This document shows positions 54,166 to 64,000 of a stretch of 64,000 nt of DNA, one piece after another (position 1 is the first letter of the stretch; every line of letters begins with the position of its first letter). A program made the translations under genes and the position numbers. The DNA is from a virus: the IMG/VR virus record IMGVR_UViG_3300028388_004019, positions 62,001-126,000 of that record; one strand, written 5' to 3'. The notes under the pieces were generated by a model. The model was given only the letters and a program-made list of their open reading frames with translations, searched no databases and was not told the origin of the DNA.

Positions 54166-54172
54166 ATAAATA
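54166..54172 (-). promoter_or_regulatory. TATTTAT element 16 nt before the 74-aa gene
   Basis: TATTTAT on the minus strand lies 16 nt before the ATG at 54149, the same spacing as at other gene starts in this window. Function inferred. Confidence 0.35.
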
Positions 54173-54192
54173 TATGAAAAAGTGAATTTATC

Positions 54193-57100
54193 CTAATTTG
54201 TAGATACATACCATTTAATACCCTGGTCAAAGAGTGGTACCACCGTTTCATATCTTTGTTTTATTTGTTTTTCTTGGTCATTGGCAGGATTAGTGATTAT
54301 TCTATTAAATTCACTGTCTGTCGATATTTGCGAGTAGAAGTATTTGATATAAATCTTAGCATAAACATCCTCATTTTTATCATCTGTAGATGATTGACCG
54401 ATTTGAGACATGTCATTATAAACACTTGGAGTATTAAGGAGTGCCTTTATGGAATCCATACTTTTTTTCCAATCTGTAAATGATGCTAAAGGTACATTTT
54501 GTCCACCCATATTTACACAAACCTGACCTTCTAAATCACTAACATCAACACCTCTTAATATCTTATTGGTAGTTAAGTTACCTAAATTACCATTTTTGAA
54601 TTTTACGGAAGAGTTATTTACTGTAAACTCAATCCATGGTATTAAACCTATAAGTCGTCTAACATCCATATCATCTCGTAACAATGTCAATGTTTTAACA
54701 TAATCCTTAATATTACTATAAGAAAGTGTTTCGTCTCTTAACGGAACATAATCTAAACCTACATATCTAGCTATTGGAGTACAGTTCGATGAACCAATTT
54801 CAGTAGCATTACCCTGAACACCATTTGCCGTTGACTGCTCATTTGTAATAGGTGTGGATGTTCCTTCATCATTGGTCACGTTCTGATTTTGTTGTTTTGG
54901 TTTATTATATTGTTCGTTCAACCTCTTCAACAAATCAATATTTACACTCATAGTGAGTTCTTTGATATTTGGGAATGAATACTTGGAAATTCTTACACCA
55001 CTGAATGTTGTCATAAAGTCACCTGGTGTAATATTGTGAGATACATCAGTAATCCAATATGGACCAGTAAACATAGGTACATATCTCAAGTTGAAATACA
55101 TAGTTGGTTGAATCATCACATTACCCATTGATGTAATCTGACAATTATAACTTCTATTTTTATAAATGTTATATAGAGAGGTGGATTGTTGGAACGTCTT
55201 AGAACCCTTACTTTGATTTGCCATATCCGTCAAAATTCTGAACGATTCCGAAGTATCCTTAAATTGTGATTGGTCCAAACTTACTGATTTAAAAATCCCT
55301 TGATTACGAACACCAAAATCTACATTGAAACCTACAACTTTATTAGAAAAGGCATAATCAGTTTTATCAGTCTGATTTTCCCTCAATACTTCAGCCTTAT
55401 ATATATCAAAACTATCATCACCGAATCGGTAATCCACATTCTCAGACTGATTCAAATGTTCAGATACTTTGTCAGTATATAAACATAAAAATCTAGGTCT
55501 ACTATTATTATGGTCTACCTCCAAGAATGTACCAAAAACATCAGAAGCAGAATTTTCAATACCTTCTTCAGGTCTAGCGTCAGGTGAAGGGTCACTCACA
55601 CCATAGAAATTAGTGTACGAAGGTAAGGCCATAAATAACATATTATTCTTTTGTATTAAATGACCAATCAAAGTATAAATTGAATTACCGTTCACTTCAT
55701 CATTTATATAACCAACTAAAGAAGTAACATCTACGATTAGTTTATCACCTATATCTCTGTTTGCCCTGTCCAAGAAAAGGAAATCTTCAAATAACGTTCG
55801 AGTCTCGAAATCACCTCCAGAAATCCATTTATCATTCAAAGCTTTGAAAAATTCATACAATTCTAATTTCGCAGCATCACCAGTCATAGATGACTTGATA
55901 TTTTCTGTCTCTTCAGTTATGACAGGTAAATCCTTATTTAACTTTGTAAATAAGTTATTTTGTATTTTCTTTTGTGAGGAATCTAACAATGTTAAATACT
56001 CATTAAATGAAGTCATAAACTCTGTGGATGACATACTTGGTTTTTCATACTTTTGACTAGCATAAATTTGAATAATCGGACCCAACTGATTCACATTGTC
56101 TTCATTAAACTCGATATCCATATCAATAAAAAAATCAGTGATGAATGACCCACTATCACTGTATTCCATTCCATCTGCATCGTACTCACCCACAACTAAT
56201 CTTAATGCTCTCCATGCATCAGGATAGTTACCCTCACTAATACCAAGTGTAGTACTATTAGTCAATGATGGTAATGAATTAGGTATATAAGTACCAAAAT
56301 CAATCCTTTGATTCTGAGTTTGATATCTAGAATCATCAGTAAATGAATTCCACACTCTCCTGTCAAAATTCGAAGGATTGGCATTTTTAAATATATAAGA
56401 ATTACCCACAAATTTTATCATTTCCTGTTTGAATGACTTGAGTTGTTGATTAGCAATCTTTTTTCCATCCAAATCTTGATTATTAACCAATTCAGGTCTT
56501 TCAACGAAAAACAGACTTCTCATAGTATTGATTAAATTCGGACCTTCAACATTAGTATCTCTGTTAGGGTCTTTACAAAATTTCAAGAATTCTTCTTCGA
56601 ACAAATTCATAATATCTGAATTGAATACAGCTAAAATTTCTTCTATTGAAGAATATTCACTGAGACCTTCTAAGTTGAAACTGTCCTGTTGTGTTTTTTC
56701 ATTATCGATTGTCTTTATATATTGTCTATATGTCGGTTTGTTCAATAAAGACGCATCAAAATAACCATAATGACTACCACCCCAAAGTGTTTTAATTGAC
56801 CCATCATACAAAGGATGGGATAGGGGGTTATTTTCAGTTTTACCTTGGGGGTTAGTTACCTCAAACTGTGATTGATTGAAATCACCACCACCTGCTGATG
56901 GATAACATATTACCCTATCTTTAAAACTCCCATCGTATAATTGAGGTTTATCATAGAAGGTATAATATGAATTTATGTTATACCTCTCAATTTCAAATTG
57001 AACTGGTGGTCCAATACTTACAACAGTGTTATTGAACCTTTCTATATTGAAGGCGGAATTATTATTTGTTGCAATCTTCAAACCTGAACCTGAAAGTTGA

Positions 57101-60100
57101 GTATTACCTGAAAAATAATTTCTGAAATCTTGTGCGGTAGTCCCCGTTATAAATTCATTATAACCAAATAGATAGTTTATGTTATTTATAATTTCAGGAT
57201 AAAAACCAACATTACTTTGTATAGTATTGGCACCTATCTGTGAACCAAAATAGGTCACTTCCATTTGATAGTTAGTTGTACCAGTATTACCATATCTTGG
57301 TATTTTATAAAGTTCTAATTTGGACGGTGATTGACTTAATGGGTCATATAATTTATCCTCATCAATATTAGTCCATACATCATCGAGAATATCGATACCA
57401 TCAGTAATATATTTTTTATATCTATACCATATCGAACCATATTTGACCACCCAAGAATAAGGCATTTTATGTAATGCACCAAACTTGTTATATATTGCAA
57501 AGTTGTAATCATTAAATTCACCTTTTGGATTTCCTTTACCTTTATTCATTTTTTCCCTCAATGTCTGTAGAGGAAGTGAATTTATGAATAAATAACCCAT
57601 CGTCGAATATGGGTTATCAACACCATTTTTACTATCAACCACAGATTTATTTATAGAGTTGATAAAGTAAGGGGTATTCAATAATGAAGTGGTTTGATAC
57701 CTCGAAGTGAAACCAGAATAATTATTTCCGTAATCTATAGCACCTTCAGTAACAAAATAGTCTTTGTTATTTTGTCTTCTTTCATATTCGGCTTTTATTG
57801 TACCATATGATGGAACGGATATTGTAGAACCAGAGTTAGAATACCACGTGGTCGGCATGGATGGTGTATCATTAACTGATGAACTCAAACCTAATTTTGC
57901 CTCATTGAAGGACACAACAGTCTTTTTCTCTGATGAGAAATACATTGAATTTCTTGTAATGTTAGATTGGTCAACTGAACCTAATTCAGAACCTCTCGCA
58001 ACATTTTTCTGTAACCACTCTAAATTTGTCAAAGGGTATACATCGACAAAACCTATACCATCAGTTTCAGGTGATTCCAAATAATTTCTTAATTTGACCT
58101 CACTATCATCTGAAATATCTATAGTTGGTGATTTTTCATTGAATGTTTCTAAATCATATAATTCAAAAAATTTGTCTGTATAATCCCTTATGTATGGTGT
58201 GACGAAAACATCTGCTAGAAATGTATTCCAACTAACCCCCGTCCCATTATTAGACACGTGTGACAATAAACTTTCAAAATTTGAGGAGTTGATACCAAGT
58301 CTTTTGAGTTTCATCTTAAGAAATGGGTCACTCTCAATTGCCTTTTTTATTGTCAATGTTTCAAAATCCGCAACCACTTGATAAAGATTTTGAGGAGATT
58401 GATTAGGTCTAAACAACTTAGAGTAGTTCGAAGAAAGGTATGTTCTTTCCCAAAGTTCGTATAAGAACGGTACCTCACTTAAATTAGTGTATGGAATTTG
58501 AGAATATGGGAATTCAACAGGATTAACAGGAATTGATGATAACTCGGTTTTAGTATTTCCAAAATTTGCCGACTTTTGTTCAACTCTTCTTTGTAATTTT
58601 CCTTTGATAAATTCTTCAATAAATTCAACCTCCGGCCACTTATCATATAGGTATGATTTTGTAGACGATTCCACCTTAGGGTCACCCAAATATTTAACAA
58701 CATACCTTTCATTACCATCTTCATCCAACTCTTTTTCAAAATATTGTGGCCATGGATATACTACTTTTTCTGTATCAGTGTTTGATAATATAGTATCTTT
58801 AGTATCAACTCCATTAGTGGTCTGTTGATTGATAATGACATTTTGTCTTATTGGGTCATCTTTGACGTTCCATGCATCTGTATGCACTTCATCCATCAAT
58901 CTGTAAAATGCATCAACGTTAGCCATCAAAATTGCCATGACATTTCTTATTGTAGGTTTGAACCCTAATGCACCATCAGGATTTTCAATTTTTTGTGCTA
59001 AGGCGGTAGATAATTCTTTTTGAATTGTTTCTGCTTTATCTTTATATATTTTCTCAATCTTATCTAATTTACCCAAGAATGAACTTTTTGTTACATTTCT
59101 ACTATCACTAATCTGACCAAATCCGTAAAATTTTGAGGTTAACTCCTCATCAGGTGTCAAATCTAAATTGTAATATGTATTTTGTATGTTGAAGTAATTT
59201 CGAACTTCTAATTCATAAGCAGCTAAATCCAAATCAGTAGGGGTTGCATTTTTTTGTGATTGATATGATTTTGTTAGATTTACATCGTCAAAATCCAAAT
59301 CAAATTCCAAATCTTCAATCCCTATATTTACAGGAATAGAAGAAGACTTTTTCTTACCCAATATACTATATTCACCATTCTCACCAAAGGTGGCATTATC
59401 AGATAATTTTTGATTAAATTCTTTTATTTTAGCATCTAAGATGCTACGAGCATCTTCTTGGTCTTGAAGACTATCTTTTGTTTTTTTTAACCCATAGTAT
59501 ATACCATTTTCATTGTCTATGAAACGTTTGGTAGTATCCAAATACTCAAATGGCCACCTCGTGTTTCTGAATAAAGTTACATACTCCCTATAACCTTTGA
59601 TTACTTTACCATAACTTTCAATATCATTCAAAACTGATAAGTCCTCTTTACTAAACTGTTGTCTAATAAAATCTTCTAGCCCTTTCAATCTACTATTTAA
59701 TTCAGAAAGAGTTAATCTCGGTAATTTTGGGTCAATTAAACCTTTTGAAACATACGTACTATAAACATCATTTATTACTTTTTCTCCACGAGTAACAACT
59801 ATAGGTGTTGTAACCACCTCATCGTCACCTCTCCCAACAGCTTGAGAAGATTCTCTATTGAGTTGATTATCGATTGTTGTTTGGTCACCATTATAATCTG
59901 AAGGGTCTTCATTACTATCGACTAATAAATTTGTTTCATACATATGAGGTAATGCAAATAACGCACCTAAACTCAAGTCGGATAGTATTGCCGCGGTTCT
60001 ACCGATAAATGAAATAGAAACTTTATAGTTACCGTCAGTCGGGTCAAAACGAGCGTTAAAACTCTTCATCATTAATTCGTAACGAACCGCCTTCCCGTAA

Positions 60101-60693
60101 TACCCTTTGACCGTCAAATAAAATAATGGATAGGGTAATTGAAAAAATGCGGAATATGGTGAGTTTTCACCCAATTCAAATAATGTTCTACCCTGAACGT
60201 CAACCATTTCAATGTCTACTTGAGGTATGAAAGACGCATTATTTTTTATGTTGATTGATGTGATACCTAAAAGTTGAGTGTCTTGTGAGTTGTTGACTAT
60301 AGAACCTTGTTGTGTTATTTGTGTCTGATTGATTGCAGTGCCATTGAGTGAGCCTTCACCTGTCAATTGGTCAGTGTAACTTGTATCTAAATACTTTTTT
60401 CCTTGTGGTTTTAGAAAATTAATCTTACCATCCTCAGTCTCACCAAAATTAGCAATCTTCACATTACGAGACATTTGGTCGGTATTTTCACCAACTGCTA
60501 ATTTTGTTCTCGGGATTATTCTTGCCTCCAAGTTAGCATACATAACAAGGTTTTCATGTTCAACAAGTCTTTCAACCTGTTGACCATCTGAATTGATAAC
60601 TTTATTCGGGTCCACTAAGACAATATTGTCAAATTGGTCGAACGCTATCTTTTCTCCTCCATAAAAACTCCTAAAGTTTTGATTAACGGCCAT
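54193..60693 (-). CDS. 2166-aa baseplate hub-like structural protein
   Basis: A giant virion protein. The N-terminal part has VDIEMVDVQGRTLFELGENS, then FFQLPYPLFYLTVKGYYGKA, a pattern I recall from baseplate/hub proteins of large Bacteroidetes T4-like phages. Near residue 1840 (GNVMIQPTMYFNLRYVPMFT, then GPYWITDVSHNITPGDFMTT and FSGVRISKYSF) it resembles the closing domain of hub proteins of the gp27/late-control type. The roughly 1,500 residues between are unrecognised. It overlaps the gp53-like start by 11 bases, so they are one transcript. Size is far larger than T4 gp27 (391 aa). The hub role is inferred. Confidence 0.6.
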   Translation of the reverse strand: MAVNQNFRSFYGGEKIAFDQFDNIVLVDPNKVINSDGQQVERLVEHENLVMYANLEARIIPRTKLAVGENTDQMSRNVKIANFGETEDGKINFLKPQGKKYLDTSYTDQLTGEGSLNGTAINQTQITQQGSIVNNSQDTQLLGITSINIKNNASFIPQVDIEMVDVQGRTLFELGENSPYSAFFQLPYPLFYLTVKGYYGKAVRYELMMKSFNARFDPTDGNYKVSISFIGRTAAILSDLSLGALFALPHMYETNLLVDSNEDPSDYNGDQTTIDNQLNRESSQAVGRGDDEVVTTPIVVTRGEKVINDVYSTYVSKGLIDPKLPRLTLSELNSRLKGLEDFIRQQFSKEDLSVLNDIESYGKVIKGYREYVTLFRNTRWPFEYLDTTKRFIDNENGIYYGLKKTKDSLQDQEDARSILDAKIKEFNQKLSDNATFGENGEYSILGKKKSSSIPVNIGIEDLEFDLDFDDVNLTKSYQSQKNATPTDLDLAAYELEVRNYFNIQNTYYNLDLTPDEELTSKFYGFGQISDSRNVTKSSFLGKLDKIEKIYKDKAETIQKELSTALAQKIENPDGALGFKPTIRNVMAILMANVDAFYRLMDEVHTDAWNVKDDPIRQNVIINQQTTNGVDTKDTILSNTDTEKVVYPWPQYFEKELDEDGNERYVVKYLGDPKVESSTKSYLYDKWPEVEFIEEFIKGKLQRRVEQKSANFGNTKTELSSIPVNPVEFPYSQIPYTNLSEVPFLYELWERTYLSSNYSKLFRPNQSPQNLYQVVADFETLTIKKAIESDPFLKMKLKRLGINSSNFESLLSHVSNNGTGVSWNTFLADVFVTPYIRDYTDKFFELYDLETFNEKSPTIDISDDSEVKLRNYLESPETDGIGFVDVYPLTNLEWLQKNVARGSELGSVDQSNITRNSMYFSSEKKTVVSFNEAKLGLSSSVNDTPSMPTTWYSNSGSTISVPSYGTIKAEYERRQNNKDYFVTEGAIDYGNNYSGFTSRYQTTSLLNTPYFINSINKSVVDSKNGVDNPYSTMGYLFINSLPLQTLREKMNKGKGNPKGEFNDYNFAIYNKFGALHKMPYSWVVKYGSIWYRYKKYITDGIDILDDVWTNIDEDKLYDPLSQSPSKLELYKIPRYGNTGTTNYQMEVTYFGSQIGANTIQSNVGFYPEIINNINYLFGYNEFITGTTAQDFRNYFSGNTQLSGSGLKIATNNNSAFNIERFNNTVVSIGPPVQFEIERYNINSYYTFYDKPQLYDGSFKDRVICYPSAGGGDFNQSQFEVTNPQGKTENNPLSHPLYDGSIKTLWGGSHYGYFDASLLNKPTYRQYIKTIDNEKTQQDSFNLEGLSEYSSIEEILAVFNSDIMNLFEEEFLKFCKDPNRDTNVEGPNLINTMRSLFFVERPELVNNQDLDGKKIANQQLKSFKQEMIKFVGNSYIFKNANPSNFDRRVWNSFTDDSRYQTQNQRIDFGTYIPNSLPSLTNSTTLGISEGNYPDAWRALRLVVGEYDADGMEYSDSGSFITDFFIDMDIEFNEDNVNQLGPIIQIYASQKYEKPSMSSTEFMTSFNEYLTLLDSSQKKIQNNLFTKLNKDLPVITEETENIKSSMTGDAAKLELYEFFKALNDKWISGGDFETRTLFEDFLFLDRANRDIGDKLIVDVTSLVGYINDEVNGNSIYTLIGHLIQKNNMLFMALPSYTNFYGVSDPSPDARPEEGIENSASDVFGTFLEVDHNNSRPRFLCLYTDKVSEHLNQSENVDYRFGDDSFDIYKAEVLRENQTDKTDYAFSNKVVGFNVDFGVRNQGIFKSVSLDQSQFKDTSESFRILTDMANQSKGSKTFQQSTSLYNIYKNRSYNCQITSMGNVMIQPTMYFNLRYVPMFTGPYWITDVSHNITPGDFMTTFSGVRISKYSFPNIKELTMSVNIDLLKRLNEQYNKPKQQNQNVTNDEGTSTPITNEQSTANGVQGNATEIGSSNCTPIARYVGLDYVPLRDETLSYSNIKDYVKTLTLLRDDMDVRRLIGLIPWIEFTVNNSSVKFKNGNLGNLTTNKILRGVDVSDLEGQVCVNMGGQNVPLASFTDWKKSMDSIKALLNTPSVYNDMSQIGQSSTDDKNEDVYAKIYIKYFYSQISTDSEFNRIITNPANDQEKQIKQRYETVVPLFDQGIKWYVSTN

Positions 60694-61000
60694 AATAATA
60701 GAAGTGTGTATCTAAAGCATTTTTATAATCCTGTAAAGATTGAACCAATGGAAAAGGTACAATTAATACAGACCCATCAGGAATGTCTTTTTCTAAACTA
60801 CCATATTGTGGGTTAGCCATTTGAATCAACCAACCGAAGAATGGTGTTTTATAAAACTCATCACTAATTTTATCTAATCTACTCACACCTGCTCTATAAA
60901 CATACCTCTTATCCGTAGTTTTTGAAGGCAAATTGATATTAGGAACAACAGTTTGTCGACCATTCAATAAAAATTTCTGATATCTATCGTAATACTGCAT
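60683..61000 (-). CDS. Baseplate wedge protein, gp53-like
   Basis: A 105-aa protein. VYRAGVSRLDKISDEFYKTP followed by FFGWLIQMANPQYGSLEKDI and PDGSVLIVPFPL matches the gp53-type or LysM-like baseplate protein: a short helix-turn-helix and a final VPFPL strand. T4 gp53 (196 aa) completes the wedge before wedges join the hub. It overlaps the start of the 2166-aa gene by 11 bases and abuts the upstream gene. Confidence 0.78.
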   Translation of the reverse strand: MQYYDRYQKFLLNGRQTVVPNINLPSKTTDKRYVYRAGVSRLDKISDEFYKTPFFGWLIQMANPQYGSLEKDIPDGSVLIVPFPLVQSLQDYKNALDTHFYYYGR

Positions 61001-64000
61001 TATTGAAATTTAACTTTGTTATTCCATTTATTTGCCTCTCCTTCATTATTACCAGTATATAATTTTTCTATCAACTGTTTGTCGGCGTTGCTTGGTGTTG
61101 TGTTATTTTTGAATGTGAATTCTCTAACTTTTCCCTTAGCATAAGGTAAGTCTTTGAACTCGGAAGTAGAGTTTACTTCATCTTCATACCCATCGAAAAG
61201 ATTTTTTATCTGTGTCTGTGCGTCTTGGAAGTCAGATTTCCATTGACCTATTGTGAATTTTATAGCCTGAATCCACTTATCGGGTTTTGTGAAATTATTT
61301 TCATTAATGAACTTAGTCAGTTCCTCTATGAGTGATATATCGTTATCAAGGATATATTTAAAGAATGTCAAATAAAATCTTTTACCAAAGGCATCTTTAA
61401 CATCCGAAATCATGACTGTCATACTTAAATCTTTTTGATAAACAGTATTACTATTTTCAGGTGCAATTATAGCGAAGTTATTACCATTAACTTCATATAC
61501 ATTCGTTTTGGTTAGAGAATCTAATTGATTAAGTTTTGAACTAATTATACCAAAGTCACCTTCCAACTCGTCAAATGTATCTGTATAATCATTACTATAC
61601 ACTTCCGTAGTTGCAGTCAAATCATAAATGACCGTTTGGTCACTCTGAATAAAACCATCAATCTTCTCATATACTACATTCAATTTATCCATGACACGAG
61701 TCATATCAGTCTCTTTAGTGGTCAACTCTTGTAATTTAGTTGTCATCTCAGACACATAACCATTTTGGACTCGAGTGATAATTTCTTTTATCTTTTTATC
61801 GTATTTATTTACATCTTTATTTTTAAAACCTCTACTATCTCTAAATGTAATTCCTCCCGAAGCATATTGTAATGGGTGTTCGTCATTGTCAACATCTTTT
61901 AGTGATTCTTTAAATTGGTAATCCATCTCTTGGGTCAAGTTTTGACTTTTACCAAATATCCTTGTTGATGTTCCCATTACCTCACCATTAAAATATCTTC
62001 TATCTTTAGTGAATAGTCTCAAACCTATCTCACCATAATTTTCGGCAATACTTTGTAAAGTAGGAGATACACTGTCTCTGTAGGTTTCATATTTATCAGA
62101 TAAGTCATCCATAATACCTTTATAAGAAATTGTACCAGTAACAGAGGTACCTGAATTTTCTGTTAGTATTGATGTGACTTCACCGATAGTTGACCCACCG
62201 TCCTTTACATCTTCACCACTAATATCATCTATACTGAAAGCAACATCACCACCCAAAGCTTCAATAATTTCTCTGTCAATTTCTGATTGGTCTTCTGTTG
62301 CCACAGACCTTTCATCATACATTTCAGTATTAGCGTAGTAGTTGAAGGAAAGTGCATTCTGTAATTGAGCAACAGGCTCCTTCAGACCATGACCTCCGAT
62401 AAAATAGAATGATAAACTTACATCAGCAATCATCGGTTGAACCCCAATACCCTCAGGATTCAAATCCAAAACTAAAGGTTCGTACCTTAGACTCATCTGA
62501 TTAATAGCAATTTTAGTATGCCAGAAATCCCCAACTCTTAAAACACATATCGGTGGTGAACCAAATGCAGTATTCAAGGCATTATTCTCGAGTGGATTAC
62601 CATCAGGACCTATGGTAGGAATTGTTTCACCAGGTCTCATACATTGTTGTAAGAAAGTTAATCGTGAATTCAAACCTTCGGGGGTCATTGAATGGAATAC
62701 AGGATTAAAGTATTTAATTTTTTCTTTTATTCCTTCATATAGGAATGAAGTATCATCAGATATACTTTCGAAGTAATCACACTCAGACAGTAATTTTCTA
62801 AGTATCTTCTTAGTGATACCTTCTCTCAATTGTAATTCTTGTGTCTGTCGTGGGGCACCAGTACCTTTTTCTATGACTTTTACTTTTTCAGAAGTTTCAG
62901 AAACTTCCTTTACAACTTCCTCGTCTGTTTGGTCTTTAGGTTTTGGTGTTTCTATAAGTGTAATATTTTTCACAACACTTCTACGACATCCCATCGCTTG
63001 TACGGAATAAATCTTAGAGTCCCCACTCAGAGGAGATGAACAATCAACACCATCAATGGTAGTTGTTTCTCCCACGGCAGATTCACTAAAACCAATGAAT
63101 TTTTTACCTTCTAATTTTTCAATTCGAGAATCCCCAAATATTTGTTTTCTTACTGAATCATTTCTCCTTTTAGATAAGTTTATATTATAAGTGTTATCAT
63201 TTGGAGATGATGCTGAACCCGCTAATTCAATATTTACTCTATATCCATTCGTTATTGCTTCAACTAATTTGTTTATAAAAGTATCTAAAGAATTTTTACC
63301 CTTTTCTATCTGTTGAGTAAAAAATGTTTCCACTTGTTCTTTTTGTCCTATTCCTTCAGCCTTTTTTAGGTAAGTACTTTTTTGTGAAATATAAGAGTTA
63401 TATGATGTATTGTAGTTTATAGTCGAAGTTGTTGTTCTTGTATTTGAGTTTGGTTTATCATTATCAAAATATAATGAAAGATTCTCAAACTGAGTAAATT
63501 GTGGTTTTTGTGGAGTATCCACTGGAACATTATCAGGTTCAGGATTTTCTTTTGGAATTTCTCTTTCGTATTCTCTAAATGTTTCAGGATTATTAGTTTT
63601 AGTAACAACTTCGTAAATATCATTGAAACTCAACTGACCATACTTTTTAGCTAACTCATAAATGTCCAATGTCTTACATCCCGCAAAGAAACTATCAACA
63701 ATTTTTGTAACTTCCGAGTCAGGGGTAATATTAGCCAATTCTTTCTTAACCAATGTATTCAATACCGAAGGGTGGTCAACTAACATTTTGAATGATAATG
63801 AACCCTGTCTTTGACTATTCGAATAGGTGTATATTGGTTCAGGTCTCCCTAAAAAATCATTGGTGGTCCAATTTGCAGTGACACTTTCATCAACTCTAAT
63901 ATCATATGGTGGGAACCACATCACTCTACCACCCGAAGGACCCTTTTCACAATTTGGTAAGTCTTGTGTCATATTTGATGTTCTCCACGCTAAATTCTCA
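61000..64000 (-). CDS. Baseplate/tail protein with embedded OmpA-like domain (partial, runs off right edge)
   Basis: At least 990 aa from an ATG at 63972, but the frame stays open to base 64000 (ENLAWRTSN precedes this ATG), so the real start is probably outside the window. The start (WFPPYDIRVDESVTANWTTN, DFLGRPEPIYTYSNSQRQGS, LSFKMLVDHPS) and later RVGDFWHTKI and LDLNPEGIGVQPMIADVSLS are patterns I recall from large T4-like phage baseplate proteins. Residues about 195-330 read as an OmpA-like peptidoglycan-binding domain (VNIELAGSASSPNDNTYNIN, then LSKRRNDSVRKQIFG). It may anchor the tail at the cell wall during infection. Domain is by pattern; exact baseplate position unknown. Confidence 0.7.
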   Translation of the reverse strand, partial: ENLAWRTSNMTQDLPNCEKGPSGGRVMWFPPYDIRVDESVTANWTTNDFLGRPEPIYTYSNSQRQGSLSFKMLVDHPSVLNTLVKKELANITPDSEVTKIVDSFFAGCKTLDIYELAKKYGQLSFNDIYEVVTKTNNPETFREYEREIPKENPEPDNVPVDTPQKPQFTQFENLSLYFDNDKPNSNTRTTTSTINYNTSYNSYISQKSTYLKKAEGIGQKEQVETFFTQQIEKGKNSLDTFINKLVEAITNGYRVNIELAGSASSPNDNTYNINLSKRRNDSVRKQIFGDSRIEKLEGKKFIGFSESAVGETTTIDGVDCSSPLSGDSKIYSVQAMGCRRSVVKNITLIETPKPKDQTDEEVVKEVSETSEKVKVIEKGTGAPRQTQELQLREGITKKILRKLLSECDYFESISDDTSFLYEGIKEKIKYFNPVFHSMTPEGLNSRLTFLQQCMRPGETIPTIGPDGNPLENNALNTAFGSPPICVLRVGDFWHTKIAINQMSLRYEPLVLDLNPEGIGVQPMIADVSLSFYFIGGHGLKEPVAQLQNALSFNYYANTEMYDERSVATEDQSEIDREIIEALGGDVAFSIDDISGEDVKDGGSTIGEVTSILTENSGTSVTGTISYKGIMDDLSDKYETYRDSVSPTLQSIAENYGEIGLRLFTKDRRYFNGEVMGTSTRIFGKSQNLTQEMDYQFKESLKDVDNDEHPLQYASGGITFRDSRGFKNKDVNKYDKKIKEIITRVQNGYVSEMTTKLQELTTKETDMTRVMDKLNVVYEKIDGFIQSDQTVIYDLTATTEVYSNDYTDTFDELEGDFGIISSKLNQLDSLTKTNVYEVNGNNFAIIAPENSNTVYQKDLSMTVMISDVKDAFGKRFYLTFFKYILDNDISLIEELTKFINENNFTKPDKWIQAIKFTIGQWKSDFQDAQTQIKNLFDGYEDEVNSTSEFKDLPYAKGKVREFTFKNNTTPSNADKQLIEKLYTGNNEGEANKWNNKVKFQ

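Noticed and set aside
54150-54251. Longer start of the 74-aa gene at 54251
   Set aside because: It would run into the preceding 2166-aa gene, and the added residues look like translated antisense/out-of-frame sequence; the ATG at 54149 also has the upstream heptamer at the usual distance.
1-64000. tRNA, rRNA, insertion sequence or attachment site
   Set aside because: Reading the gaps (all under 150 bases), I saw no cloverleaf, transposase or flanking direct repeats. A covariance-model scan could not be run, so a short tRNA inside a gene boundary is not fully excluded.

Overview
The window looks like part of the genome of a large T4-superfamily tailed phage with a contractile tail, probably infecting a Bacteroidetes (Flavobacteria-like) host. 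The phage assignment rests on a T4-type replication block (gp32-like SSB, UvsX/RecA, RNase H/FEN nuclease, DnaB/gp41-type helicase) next to T4-type baseplate genes (gp53-, gp25- and gp6-like). The host guess is inference. It rests on AT-rich sequence, mostly absent Shine-Dalgarno signals, SprB-like adhesin repeats in a fibre, fibre tips ending in the 'GFLFPRMT..QR' module common in Bacteroidetes and their phages, and an NrdB carrying an ATP-cone. Every gene but one is on the minus strand, so the window reads from right to left.

Layout, right to left. 64000-54193: baseplate proteins, namely a partial protein with an embedded OmpA-like domain, a gp53-like wedge protein and a 2166-aa hub-like giant. 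54149-53287: two small hypothetical genes ending at an intrinsic terminator. 53139-45302: replication, recombination and nucleotide metabolism (ssb, uvsX, unknown, rnh, helicase, nrdB, nrdA). A sigma70-like promoter precedes ssb, and CUUCGG hairpins follow ssb and nrdA. 45215-30251: baseplate wedge and tail-tip genes (gp25-like, gp6/J-like, a 1721-aa protein with transmembrane-like helices, five further structural proteins including a tail-protein-I-like one). 30251-12355: five giant fibre or adhesin genes. 12137-12310: the only plus-strand gene, a 57-aa helical protein, convergent with the fibre operon across a shared terminator. 12074-5821: a tightly overlapping glycan cassette (GlcNAc-type transferase, NodU-type carbamoyltransferase, HtrL-like transferase, small ORF, FkbM-HtrL-GT2 fusion). 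5774-1: a giant gene, truncated by the window edge, encoding an N-terminal Hint (hedgehog/intein-like) domain, Cys-rich domains and more than 1,300 residues of Thr/Pro/Ser repeats.

Most interesting reading: three giant fibre proteins carry mucin-like Thr-Pro-Ser stalks (about 600, about 290 and more than 1,300 residues). A compact glycosyltransferase/carbamoyltransferase operon lies directly between two of these stalk genes. I propose, as inference, that the phage encodes its own virion O-glycosylation (and carbamoylation) system for these stalks. The Hint domain at the head of the last stalk protein has lost the N-terminal nucleophile but keeps the C-terminal His-Asn, which suggests a self-cleaving or degenerate maturation element. 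No intergenic stretch exceeds 150 bases, and I saw no tRNA, CRISPR array, insertion sequence or reverse transcriptase.
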